Shown: piece by piece, positions 1 through 4,890 of the stretch
Numbering within the stretch: position 1 is the stretch's first letter
Layout: every line of letters begins with the position of its first letter
The notes under the pieces: generated by a model
What the model was told of the DNA's origin: nothing
The model's input: the letters and a program-made list of their open reading frames with translations, nothing else
The model's database searches: none
Source: Thermococcus sp.
Lineage (GTDB): Archaea > Methanobacteriota_B > Thermococci > Thermococcales > Thermococcaceae
Direction: 5' to 3'
Assembly (NCBI GenBank): GCA_027035445.1
Contig: JALVUT010000280.1
Coordinates: 1 to 7,851, forward strand
DNA: 7,851 nt
Made by a program: the position numbers and the translations under genes

Positions 1-93
1 TATACAGCAGTTGCAACTGTGCTTGCTGGATTATCTCACAGCAAAAGGGCATACATGACTCCAAGGGAGAAATTCCGAAAGGTTGACCTGTGA
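1..93 (+). CDS. 3' end of an unidentified gene (last 30 codons)
   Basis: Frame 1 is open from the window edge to a TGA at 91-93 and encodes a 30-residue C-terminus that ends MTPREKFRKVDL. It contains a small hydrophobic stretch (AVATVLAGL) followed by a basic tail. Only the end of the gene is present, too little to assign a family, and I do not recognise it. It lies upstream of nob1 on the same strand with a 62-base gap. That gap holds a T-rich stretch and a TATA-like box, so nob1 probably has its own transcript. The fragment could in principle be a chance open frame, but its composition and the T-rich tract right after the stop favour a real gene end. Confidence 0.55.
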   Translation, partial: YTAVATVLAGLSHSKRAYMTPREKFRKVDL

Positions 94-97
94 CCAG

Positions 98-117
98 CCC
101 TTTCTTTAATTTTCCGT
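98..117 (+). terminator. T-rich tract after the upstream gene
   Basis: A pyrimidine-rich tract (CCCTTTCTTTAATTTTCC) starts five bases after the stop at 91-93. Archaeal RNA polymerase terminates at T-runs without needing a hairpin, so this is a plausible terminator of the upstream gene. There is no clear stem-loop. The call is inferred from position and composition. Confidence 0.35.
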
Positions 118-127
118 AAGGGATAAA

Positions 128-135
128 GCTTTAAC
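128..135 (+). promoter_or_regulatory. TATA-like box of nob1
   Basis: GCTTTAAC lies in the sequence GATAAAGCTTTAACC. Its centre is about 24 bp upstream of the nob1 ATG at 156, the usual distance between TATA box and transcription start in Thermococcales. No Shine-Dalgarno sequence is visible before the ATG. Together these suggest a leaderless or very short-leader mRNA. Confidence 0.45.
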
Positions 136-155
136 CCCCGTGCTGAACTTTCATC

Positions 156-653
156 ATGCTGGTCATTGATGCCGCTATATTCATCCAGGGGATTGATGTT
201 GAAGGTGTTACGACGCCGAAGGTCTTCGAAGAAGTGAAGGACCCTGGATCGAGGCTCTTTCTTGAAGGGCTTATCAGTGCTGGGAAAGTTAGGATTTTAT
301 CCCCATCGCGCAGCAGCACTGAGACCGTCAGAGAGGCAGCAAGGAAAACGGGCGAATTAAATGAACTCAGCGAGGCTGACGTTGAAATTCTTGCACTGGC
401 TTACGAACTGAGGGGGGTGCTTCTCACGGACGACTACAACCTCCAGAACATAGCCAGAACGCTGGGTATAGGGTTCAGAACCCTTAAGCGGGGTATAAAG
501 CGGGTTATCCACTGGAATTATGTCTGCATCGGTTGCGGAAGAAGGTTCAAGGAAGAGCCGCCGGAGGGAATCTGCCCCGACTGTGGTAGTCCTGTCAGGC
601 TGATCCCGAAGAGGCGCAGGAGAAAGCGCCCCGGACGGGCTCGGCGCTCATAG
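156..653 (+). CDS. nob1: Endonuclease Nob1 (PIN domain plus zinc ribbon)
   Basis: Archaeal Nob1 is the ribosome-assembly endonuclease that cuts the 3' end of pre-16S rRNA in the 30S precursor. The 165-residue product has the usual length. The N-terminal PIN domain begins [10 protein letters not shown] with the metal-binding Asp5. Further conserved acidic residues are Asp75 ([10 protein letters not shown]) and Asp92/Asp93 (LLTDDYNL), which fit the PIN active site. A C-terminal zinc ribbon uses Cys124, Cys127, Cys140 and Cys143 (CxxC...CPDC). A very basic tail ([15 protein letters not shown]) is suited to rRNA contact. ATG 156 is chosen because it gives the canonical PIN start and lies about 24 bp after a TATA-like box; no ribosome binding site is present. 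The gene is convergent with the operon that ends at 772. PIN-domain toxins such as VapC are an alternative for PIN proteins in general, but the zinc ribbon identifies Nob1. Confidence 0.93.
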   Translation: MLVIDAAIFIQGIDVEGVTTPKVFEEVKDPGSRLFLEGLISAGKVRILSPSRSSTETVREAARKTGELNELSEADVEILALAYELRGVLLTDDYNLQNIARTLGIGFRTLKRGIKRVIHWNYVCIGCGRRFKEEPPEGICPDCGSPVRLIPKRRRRKRPGRARRS

Positions 654-664
654 GGTACGTCATC

Positions 665-677
665 GCCGGAAACCGGC
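665..677. repeat. Small perfect inverted repeat after nob1
   Basis: GCCGG-AAA-CCGGC is a 5-bp perfect GC-rich stem with a three-base loop, 12 bases after the nob1 stop. It could stabilise the 3' end of the nob1 mRNA. No T-run follows, so it is not a classical terminator. A chance occurrence is possible. Confidence 0.3.
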
Positions 678-712
678 TAAGTCTGTCTTGAAGTCATCAC
701 AGCCCGCCGGGG

Positions 713-730
713 CAACGTCAGATGGCGTTG
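713..730. repeat. Inverted repeat between convergent genes
   Basis: CAACGTC-AGAT-GGCGTTG can form a 7-bp stem (one G-U pair) with a four-base loop. It lies between the convergent ends of nob1 and the minus-strand operon and overlaps the 3' part of the candidate sRNA. It may be a transcript-end hairpin or part of that RNA's fold. No long T-run follows on either strand. Confidence 0.25.
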
Positions 731-770
731 TTCTTCATCGATCCGTGCAATTCGCTCTCATCATCCGCGG
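716..770 (-). ncRNA. Candidate C/D box guide sRNA
   Basis: Read on the minus strand, just after the stop of the 132-residue gene, the segment shows the following in order. A perfect C box, ATGATGA (764-758). A 12-base spacer (757-746). CGGA (745-742), one mismatch from a D' box. A C'-like CGATGA (740-735). A 13-base spacer (734-722). A perfect D box, CTGA (721-718). Two guide-length spacers of 12 and 13 bases between these boxes match the layout of archaeal C/D box sRNAs, which direct 2'-O-methylation of rRNA or tRNA with L7Ae, Nop5 and fibrillarin. Weak points: the D'-C' gap is only one base, the terminal stem is poor, and no dedicated promoter is obvious. It could instead be processed from the operon transcript. 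The call rests on motif layout only. Confidence 0.45.
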
Positions 771-771
771 T

Positions 772-1170
772 TTAGCCTTGGAGGTAGTAGGATATAAGTT
801 TTCTCAGCTCTGGTTTGTGTTTCGGTTTGAGCCTCAAGAACCGCCTGAGTCCGCTGTTCTCAGCAATCAACCCGGAGAGTTCTATTGCCAGCACTTTATT
901 GTCCTCACTCAGTCCGTAGGCCTTGAAGCGGAGCGGTGAGTATTCCTTCTCAAGCACCCAGGCTTTCTTCTCAAGTTCTTTGACTTTCCTTTCCAGTTCC
1001 TTAATGTCCCCCGTGGGTTCTTTAAACTCACCGGTGAGGGCGATCTTGATTACCCTCTCAACCGGAACGCCGTACCTCTCGCTCAGCCGGTTTATCTCGC
1101 CGGCCAGGTCTTCATTGAGCTCGGCGTTGATCTTTCCAAAGCCCTTTTCGGGTTTGATGATGAGCCTCAT
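772..1170 (-). CDS. Hypothetical protein with RHH-like N-terminus and coiled coil (132 aa)
   Basis: I do not recognise a named family. The N-terminal 50 residues (GFGKINAELNEDLAGEINR, then SERYGVPVERVIKIAL) have a strand-helix-turn-helix character that resembles ribbon-helix-helix antitoxin or repressor folds. Residues about 55-77 (KELERKVKELEKKAWVLEKE) are a heptad-like coiled coil. The C-terminus is basic (RRFLRLKPKHKPELRK). The start ATG at 1170 is well supported: GGAGG at 1182-1178 sits seven bases upstream, and the ATG overlaps the stop of the restored HEPN frame as ATGA, typical of translational coupling. It is the last gene of the minus-strand operon. Its coupling to the HEPN remnant suggests it may once have belonged to the same module; that is inference. 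Confidence 0.72.
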   Translation of the reverse strand: MRLIIKPEKGFGKINAELNEDLAGEINRLSERYGVPVERVIKIALTGEFKEPTGDIKELERKVKELEKKAWVLEKEYSPLRFKAYGLSEDNKVLAIELSGLIAENSGLRRFLRLKPKHKPELRKLISYYLQG

Positions 1171-1440
1171 TCCGACTCCTCCATGAGTTTTTTGATGGCC
1201 CCGGTAAACTCGCCGGCTATTTCCAGTCCCCCTTCAGCTTCCTCAGCTTCGTGGGTATACGCAATATCATACTGGTCCTCATGCCCAGCCCGCGCATCCT
1301 GTCCAGGAGTTCAACACATCCCCCATCGAGCTTCCCGTCTTCGCATAGAACTCCTTAAGGTAGCGCGCTATGTAGCAGTGGCTCTTCTCCCTCCAGCCGT
1401 CCCTGAAAACCCTTCTCAGCAGCCCCCTCTCCACGCAGAC
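1167..1440 (-). pseudogene. Broken HEPN-domain gene (5' half missing, two frameshifts)
   Basis: Stitching three frames gives a peptide that resembles the C-terminal half of a UPF0332-type HEPN domain. Frame A starts near 1440 and contains GWREKSHCYIARYLKEFYAKTG. Frame B, from 1333, gives KLDGGCVELLDRMRGL. Frame C, from 1283, gives HEDQYDIAYTHEAEEAEGG and ends KKLMEESE, with TGA at 1169-1167. Each change of frame is repaired by adding one base: a fourth G in the run at 1336-1334, and one base near 1285, where CTGGGCATG would become a Leu-Arg-His context. The second lesion falls inside the putative RNase motif Rx4-6H. The N-terminal helix with the usual YYA is absent; the HEPN frame begins right after the MNT remnant. 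HEPN proteins paired with MNT proteins are toxin-antitoxin systems in which MNT adenylylates HEPN. This copy should be inactive as read. Confidence 0.68.
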
Positions 1441-1982
1441 TTGAAACCTCCTCAAGGGACTCCCCCCATATCACCATTGAGCCGTAAACCAGAGAGTAGT
1501 AGAACACCGGGTCGTTTTCTTTCAGGGTCTTCAGGCGCTTCGGGGTGAGCGGGAGCAGGTTTACCTCTCTTCCCACGGCAAGCTCTATCTCCCTCTTGAG
1601 CTTGGCTGACCTTGAGATTTTGGGGCTTCTGGTGAGAACCCAGACATCGAGGTCGCTCTCCGGCCGGTTCTCCCCCCTCGCGAAGCTCCCCGTAGAGGCC
1701 AAGGGAGACAACCCAGTCCTCTTTTAGTGCCCTGAGCTTTGAGTATAGAGTTATGAAGTTCAGAAACCTTTTTAGCTCTCTTTTCTGTGGTATTTCCGGG
1801 ATTCTAAGCTTTCTCCTCTCTTTTTCCGCTATTCCGTATTTCGCGAGGAGTGAGAGGGTCTTCGAGACGAGTCCCTTGCTCAGCCTGGTAACCTTAGCTA
1901 CTTCCTCTACCCCAACGATACAGCACTCTAAGGCGTACTGGAGCACCTTGATTCTTTCCTCAGTTGAGAGCAGTTCGTGCAT
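1355..1982 (-). pseudogene. Frameshifted HTH plus MNT nucleotidyltransferase (antitoxin-like)
   Basis: The first part encodes an N-terminal winged HTH (VGVEEVAKVTRLSKGLVSKT, then LSLLAKYGIAEKERR). It runs in frame to GLYG and then shifts: an extra G in the run at 1691-1688 (CCCC on the plus strand) breaks the frame. In the adjacent frame the sequence resumes as GSFARGENRPESDLDVWV, the complete GSx10-13DxD signature of minimal nucleotidyltransferases. Removing one base restores one HTH-MNT protein of about 180 residues up to VYGSMVIWGESLEEV (about 1445). The rest of the open frame, to the TAA at 1357-1355, overlaps HEPN sequence in another frame and looks non-native. The third acidic position reads EVNLLPL, an Asn where many relatives have Asp. 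ATG 1982 is preferred by family-like length; a GTG at 2024 overlapping the upstream stop is also possible. A sequencing error cannot be excluded from one read of the sequence. Confidence 0.75.
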
Positions 1983-2008
1983 GATAAAACACTCTCGTTC
2001 ACACTTCA

Positions 2009-2023
2009 TGAACATTTTGTTCA
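2009..2023. promoter_or_regulatory. 15-bp palindrome at the 5' end of the HTH-MNT gene
   Basis: TGAACA-TTT-TGTTCA is a perfect palindrome with 6-bp arms and a three-base centre. It covers the end of the coiled-coil gene and the region before the HTH-MNT start at 1982. Palindromes of this size suit a dimeric HTH repressor. Because the MNT protein carries its own HTH, autoregulation is a reasonable inference. A related sequence, GAACA-TAA-TGTTG, occurs at 7001-7013. No experimental support. Confidence 0.35.
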
Positions 2024-2386
2024 CGATTCGTGGACCTTCTCCAGCTCACGCTTCTTTCCCTCAAGCTTCTCCCTAAGCTTGGCGTTCTCCTTCCTGAGTC
2101 TGTCGCGCTCCGCCATCATCGTCTTCTTGTCCTTCAGAGCTTTCTCATAGAACTCCTTGAGCTCTTCGATTTCAGCCTCCATCCCGCGGAGCTTTTCCTC
2201 CAGTCTGGCAATCCTCTCGCGGAGAAACCGCTCACGCTCTGCCCTTAATGTCTCCTCAACCTTTGGAAGATTTTCCTGAAGAGCGGTATTGACGTCCTTC
2301 CGTTTGATCTCCTTGAACTTCTCCCTTGGAAGCTTTACTTCAACTTCATCCACCTTTTTTCCCCTCAATTTCGGTCTTCCTATCAT
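2021..2386 (-). CDS. Coiled-coil protein of unknown function (121 aa)
   Basis: The product is highly charged and almost entirely alpha-helical after residue 20. A continuous heptad-like coiled coil runs from about residue 40 to 118, with repeated Leu/Ile/Met among Lys, Glu and Arg (for example ARLEEKLRGMEAEIEELKEF and DRLRKENAKLREKLEGK). There is no signal peptide, membrane segment or catalytic motif, so no function is assigned. ATG 2386 overlaps the end of the glycosylase gene by 41 bases and has no clear ribosome binding site. A GTG at 2353, at residue 12 (KKVDEVEVKL), is an alternative that would nearly remove the overlap. The TGA at 2023-2021 overlaps a GTG (GTGA) that could start the HTH-MNT gene. 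Coiled-coil proteins of this kind may scaffold or dimerise; its place after a DNA glycosylase gene hints at, but does not prove, a link to DNA. Confidence 0.7.
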   Translation of the reverse strand: MIGRPKLRGKKVDEVEVKLPREKFKEIKRKDVNTALQENLPKVEETLRAERERFLRERIARLEEKLRGMEAEIEELKEFYEKALKDKKTMMAERDRLRKENAKLREKLEGKKRELEKVHES

Positions 2387-3176
2387 AGCAGGTTACGTAG
2401 AAGGCCAGTAGCCCCTTCCATTTTCCATAAGGTTCAAGGATTTCCCTCACGTCCCTCTCCCCGACTTCTTTAGGCCGCAGGTTAAAAATCTTTGCAATGC
2501 CCCGTCTGAGCCCGAGATCCCCTGCAGGATAGATGTTTTTCCTCAGGCCATATGCCAGAAAAAGCTCCGCCGTCCATTTCCCTATTCCCCTGAACTTTGT
2601 CAGATATCTTATCCCTTCCTCTTCATCAATTCCTTCCAGATCAAGCTTGAGCTGCCCTCTGATTATCAGCTCGGTCAGATGCTTTATATATCCAGCCCTG
2701 TATCCAAGCTTTGCTTTTTTTAGCTCCTCCAGAGTTAGCTCACCGATATCTGAAGGCTTAGGGAAGAGATACAGATCACCCACCTTTCTGCCACTCAGTT
2801 TTACGAGTTCTGCAATTGTCCTTTTGGCAAACTCAAAGGAAACCTGCTGCTGGGCAACCGCCTCGACCAGCGCTTGGTATTTATACGGTGAAGCAGGGAC
2901 AGTCAGGCCGTGAAACTCCTCACTGAGGAATGCAAACTTTGAACCGGCAATCTGGCTGTAGAATTCATCGAGGTCAGTATCAAGGCCAAGAATGAAGCTT
3001 ATCCGCTCCCTGGCATCTTTCCTCTCCCTGAGGGAAAGGGATTCAGGAAAATAGAAATTCTCCCCATCGAAGCCCACCACACCGTAATCCAGCGCCTGCC
3101 AGAAAACTCCATCATATCTCCATGTTCCATTGGGTATCATTTCGTAGGTTACTTTTCTCAGGTCAATTTCAGCCAT
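2346..3176 (-). CDS. AlkA-like HhH-GPD DNA glycosylase (3-methyladenine type)
   Basis: This enzyme should remove alkylated bases from DNA as the first step of base excision repair. The 276-residue product has an N-terminal beta-rich region (about 1-90) like AlkA, followed by the helical core. The segment EAVAQQQVSFEFAKRTI (about 105-121) is typical of AlkA. The helix-hairpin-helix is FRGIGKWTAELFL (about 195-207). The GPD-loop catalytic Asp is Asp220 in YPAGDLGLRRGIAKIF. Trp201 stands where 8-oxoguanine glycosylase/lyases such as OGG1 carry the catalytic Lys, so a monofunctional glycosylase is expected. It is the second gene of the minus-strand operon, and its ATG overlaps the upstream reading frame by 19 bases. 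No strong ribosome binding site is seen, suggesting translational coupling. 8-oxoguanine activity remains possible, since substrate range cannot be read from sequence. Confidence 0.87.
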   Translation of the reverse strand: MAEIDLRKVTYEMIPNGTWRYDGVFWQALDYGVVGFDGENFYFPESLSLRERKDARERISFILGLDTDLDEFYSQIAGSKFAFLSEEFHGLTVPASPYKYQALVEAVAQQQVSFEFAKRTIAELVKLSGRKVGDLYLFPKPSDIGELTLEELKKAKLGYRAGYIKHLTELIIRGQLKLDLEGIDEEEGIRYLTKFRGIGKWTAELFLAYGLRKNIYPAGDLGLRRGIAKIFNLRPKEVGERDVREILEPYGKWKGLLAFYVTCYDRKTEIEGKKGG

Positions 3177-3460
3177 CGGTCGAGCTTTACGGGGTTCTCC
3201 CTTATATCCTTTAGGGTGGAAACATAGAGATGCCTCCCATCAACAGCCCGCTTTATCTCAATCTCTCCATGTTCCTCGAGAAACAGTATGGCTTCCTTTA
3301 CATCCCTTGCCTGAACGTTAAAGTTCTCCTTCAGGAACCTCCAGTAGGGCTCATAGCGGGCGTATCTAGCGGCTTCGCGCACTATCTTCCAGGCCACATC
3401 AACCTTTTTCTTTCCCGACGATACCCTGAACCTCTTTAGGTATGAGGCTAGATCCTCCAT
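3158..3460 (-). CDS. Hypothetical winged-helix-like protein (100 aa)
   Basis: This is the first gene of the minus-strand operon, directly upstream of the glycosylase and overlapping it by 19 bases. The protein is helical and basic. Residues about 43-82 (ENFNVQARDVKEAILFLEEH, then GEIEIKRAVDGRHLYVS) suggest a helix-turn-helix with a beta wing: ARDVKEAILFLEEHGEI would be the recognition unit and EIKRAVDGRHLYVS the wing. This could make it a DNA-binding regulator of the operon or a repair accessory factor; neither is shown. The ATG at 3460 lies about 26 bp downstream of a TATA-like box, with no ribosome binding site, so the transcript is probably leaderless. I do not recognise a named family. 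Confidence 0.75.
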   Translation of the reverse strand: MEDLASYLKRFRVSSGKKKVDVAWKIVREAARYARYEPYWRFLKENFNVQARDVKEAILFLEEHGEIEIKRAVDGRHLYVSTLKDIRENPVKLDRWLKLT

Positions 3461-3481
3461 GTTGCCGAGTTTGAGTTCAAT

Positions 3482-3490
3482 GTATAAATC
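3482..3490 (-). promoter_or_regulatory. TATA box of the minus-strand operon
   Basis: On the minus strand the sequence reads GATTTATACATTG. TTTATA is a near-ideal archaeal TATA box centred about 26 bp from ATG 3460. It implies transcription starting at or next to the start codon. Confidence 0.6.
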
Positions 3491-3510
3491 ACTTTTGGGT
3501 GAGGGCGAAA

Positions 3511-3519
3511 GATTTAAAC
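3511..3519 (+). promoter_or_regulatory. TATA box of the protease-stomatin operon
   Basis: GAAAGATTTAAACC contains a TATA-like TTTAAA with an upstream purine-rich BRE-like GAAAG. Its centre is about 24 bp before ATG 3538. A GTG at 3499 in the same frame lies upstream of this box and so is unlikely to be the start. Confidence 0.6.
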
Positions 3520-3537
3520 CTTGAAGTGGTATTAGGT

Positions 3538-4890
3538 ATGGGGCGGAAAATGAGGAGGGGTGCCGTGTTTGCAGTGGTCTTTCTTTTAATGTTTTTCATC
3601 CCCCTCGTGAATGCGGGGGAGGGCCATACCGTTTACGTGGCCAAAATAAACGGTATGATAACCGGTTATACGGTTGATCAGTTCTCCCGCTATATCTCTG
3701 CGGCCGAGGAAGGCCATGCTGAGGCGCTCATAATAGAGTTCAACACCCCCGGCGGGCTGGGGGATGCTATGATGAAGATCGTCTCTGAGATCCAGAACTC
3801 CACCGTTCCAGTCATCATCTACGTGGCACCGAGGGGAGCAATTGCCGCCTCCGCTGGGACGTACATTGCGATGGGTTCTCACATTATTGCCATGGCCCCG
3901 GGGACTAGCATAGGTGCTTGTGAGCCCATAATGGGATACGCAGCAAACGGAAGCATAGTTAAGGCGCCGAAAAAAATACGCAACTTTTATACGGCGTACA
4001 TGCGTTCGCTTGCCCAGGAGAGTGGGAGAAATGAAACGGCCGCTATAGAATTTATCACGGAAGATCTGAGTCTAACACCGGAGGAGGCTCTCAAGGCTCA
4101 CGTTGTGGAGGCCGTTGCCAGTGACGTCCCCAGTCTGCTCCAGAAGGTTAATGGGATGAAGACGAAGATCGCTGTTGCTGGACGCGGGAAGGTGGTCCTT
4201 CATCTGACGGGCGTCAGGGTTGTATACCTTAGACAGTCTTTCAAGGACGTTCTGATAAACTATATCACTGACCCAACAATAGCATACCTTTTCTTAAACC
4301 TCGGTATTCTCGGCCTCGTCCTCGGTTTTCTGACCCCTGGATGGCACGTTCCTGAGACCGTGGGTGCGATACTGCTGGCCCTTGGCTTAATAGGCTTGGG
4401 CTATTTTGGTTACAGCACTTCCGGACTTCTGCTGATACTGCTTGCAATGGTGTTCTTCATCGCGGAGGCACTTACACCGACCTTTGGGCTCTTTACAGTT
4501 GCAGGAGTGGCAACTTCCATCATGGGTGGTATCCTGCTCTTTGGAGGGGGAGGTGAGCACCTTGTGAGTGGCAACGTTTACGAGAATCTGAGGATCGTTA
4601 TCGTGGTACTGGCCCTGATCATTGGTCTCTTTTTCGCTTTTGGCATGGCTGCGGTAGTCAGGGCACACAGGAGAAAACCTGAAACTGGAAGAGAAGAGCT
4701 TGTAGGCAAGAGGGGCAGGGTCGTTCAGGATATAGCACCGGAGGGCATTATAAAGATTCATGGTGAACTGTGGAAGGCCGTTAGCAAGGACGGAAAACCA
4801 ATAAAGGTTGGAGAGGATGTTGTTGTTGTCGAAATAAGGGGATTAACTCTTATAGTTTCGAAGGAGGGAAAAGAAAATGGCCGCACTTAG
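3538..4890 (+). CDS. Stomatin operon partner protease (STOPP), NfeD/ClpP-class membrane serine protease
   Basis: This matches the Pyrococcus PH1510 family, a membrane-bound serine protease with a Ser-Lys dyad that cleaves the partner stomatin. From ATG 3538 the product has 450 residues. A signal peptide covers about 8-26 (AVFAVVFLLMFFIPLVNA). The ClpP-like domain spans about 30-225; the catalytic Ser is Ser105 in AIAASAGTYIAMG, and Lys145 or Lys146 (VKAPKKIRNF) is at the spacing of the PH1510 Lys. The oxyanion-region motif is EFNTPGG. Several transmembrane helices follow (about 247-335, and 352-374). The C-terminal NfeD OB-fold is about 386-442 (ELVGKRGRVV, then VVEIRGLTLIVSK). The start is chosen by the TATA distance and signal-peptide fit; the frame also extends to GTG 3499. 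The stop overlaps the stomatin gene by 14 bases, so the two are one operon. Confidence 0.92.
   Translation: MGRKMRRGAVFAVVFLLMFFIPLVNAGEGHTVYVAKINGMITGYTVDQFSRYISAAEEGHAEALIIEFNTPGGLGDAMMKIVSEIQNSTVPVIIYVAPRGAIAASAGTYIAMGSHIIAMAPGTSIGACEPIMGYAANGSIVKAPKKIRNFYTAYMRSLAQESGRNETAAIEFITEDLSLTPEEALKAHVVEAVASDVPSLLQKVNGMKTKIAVAGRGKVVLHLTGVRVVYLRQSFKDVLINYITDPTIAYLFLNLGILGLVLGFLTPGWHVPETVGAILLALGLIGLGYFGYSTSGLLLILLAMVFFIAEALTPTFGLFTVAGVATSIMGGILLFGGGGEHLVSGNVYENLRIVIVVLALIIGLFFAFGMAAVVRAHRRKPETGREELVGKRGRVVQDIAPEGIIKIHGELWKAVSKDGKPIKVGEDVVVVEIRGLTLIVSKEGKENGRT
4861..4867 (+). promoter_or_regulatory. Ribosome binding site of the stomatin gene
   Basis: AAGGAGG inside the end of the protease gene lies nine bases before ATG 4877. 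It fixes the stomatin start and supports separate initiation within the shared mRNA. Confidence 0.7.

Noticed and set aside
131..319. Minus-strand open frame of 62 codons over the start of nob1
   Set aside because: Shadow frame of nob1; its composition is low in charge and it matches no family.
665..677. GCCGG-AAA-CCGGC as a terminator of nob1
   Set aside because: No T-run follows, and archaeal termination relies on T-runs; kept only as an inverted repeat.
640..700. A second C/D-like layout on the minus strand (GTGATGA at 700-694, CTTA, GCGATGA)
   Set aside because: No D box follows at the right distance and the segment runs into nob1; judged chance.
688..939. Plus-strand frame in the nob1-operon gap
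   Set aside because: Runs antisense into the 132-residue gene, has no ribosome binding site and no coherent protein character.
1183..1548. Plus-strand frame of 121 codons opposite the HEPN/MNT remnants
   Set aside because: Ser/Pro-rich antisense sequence. The opposite strand gives recognisable HEPN and MNT motifs, so this one is chance.
3499..3537. GTG 3499 as start of the protease
   Set aside because: It is upstream of the TATA box, so it would not be in the mRNA, and ATG 3538 gives a normal signal peptide.
3768..3787. ATGATGA followed by CTGA on the plus strand
   Set aside because: Lies in the conserved protease coding region, spacing too short for a guide RNA.
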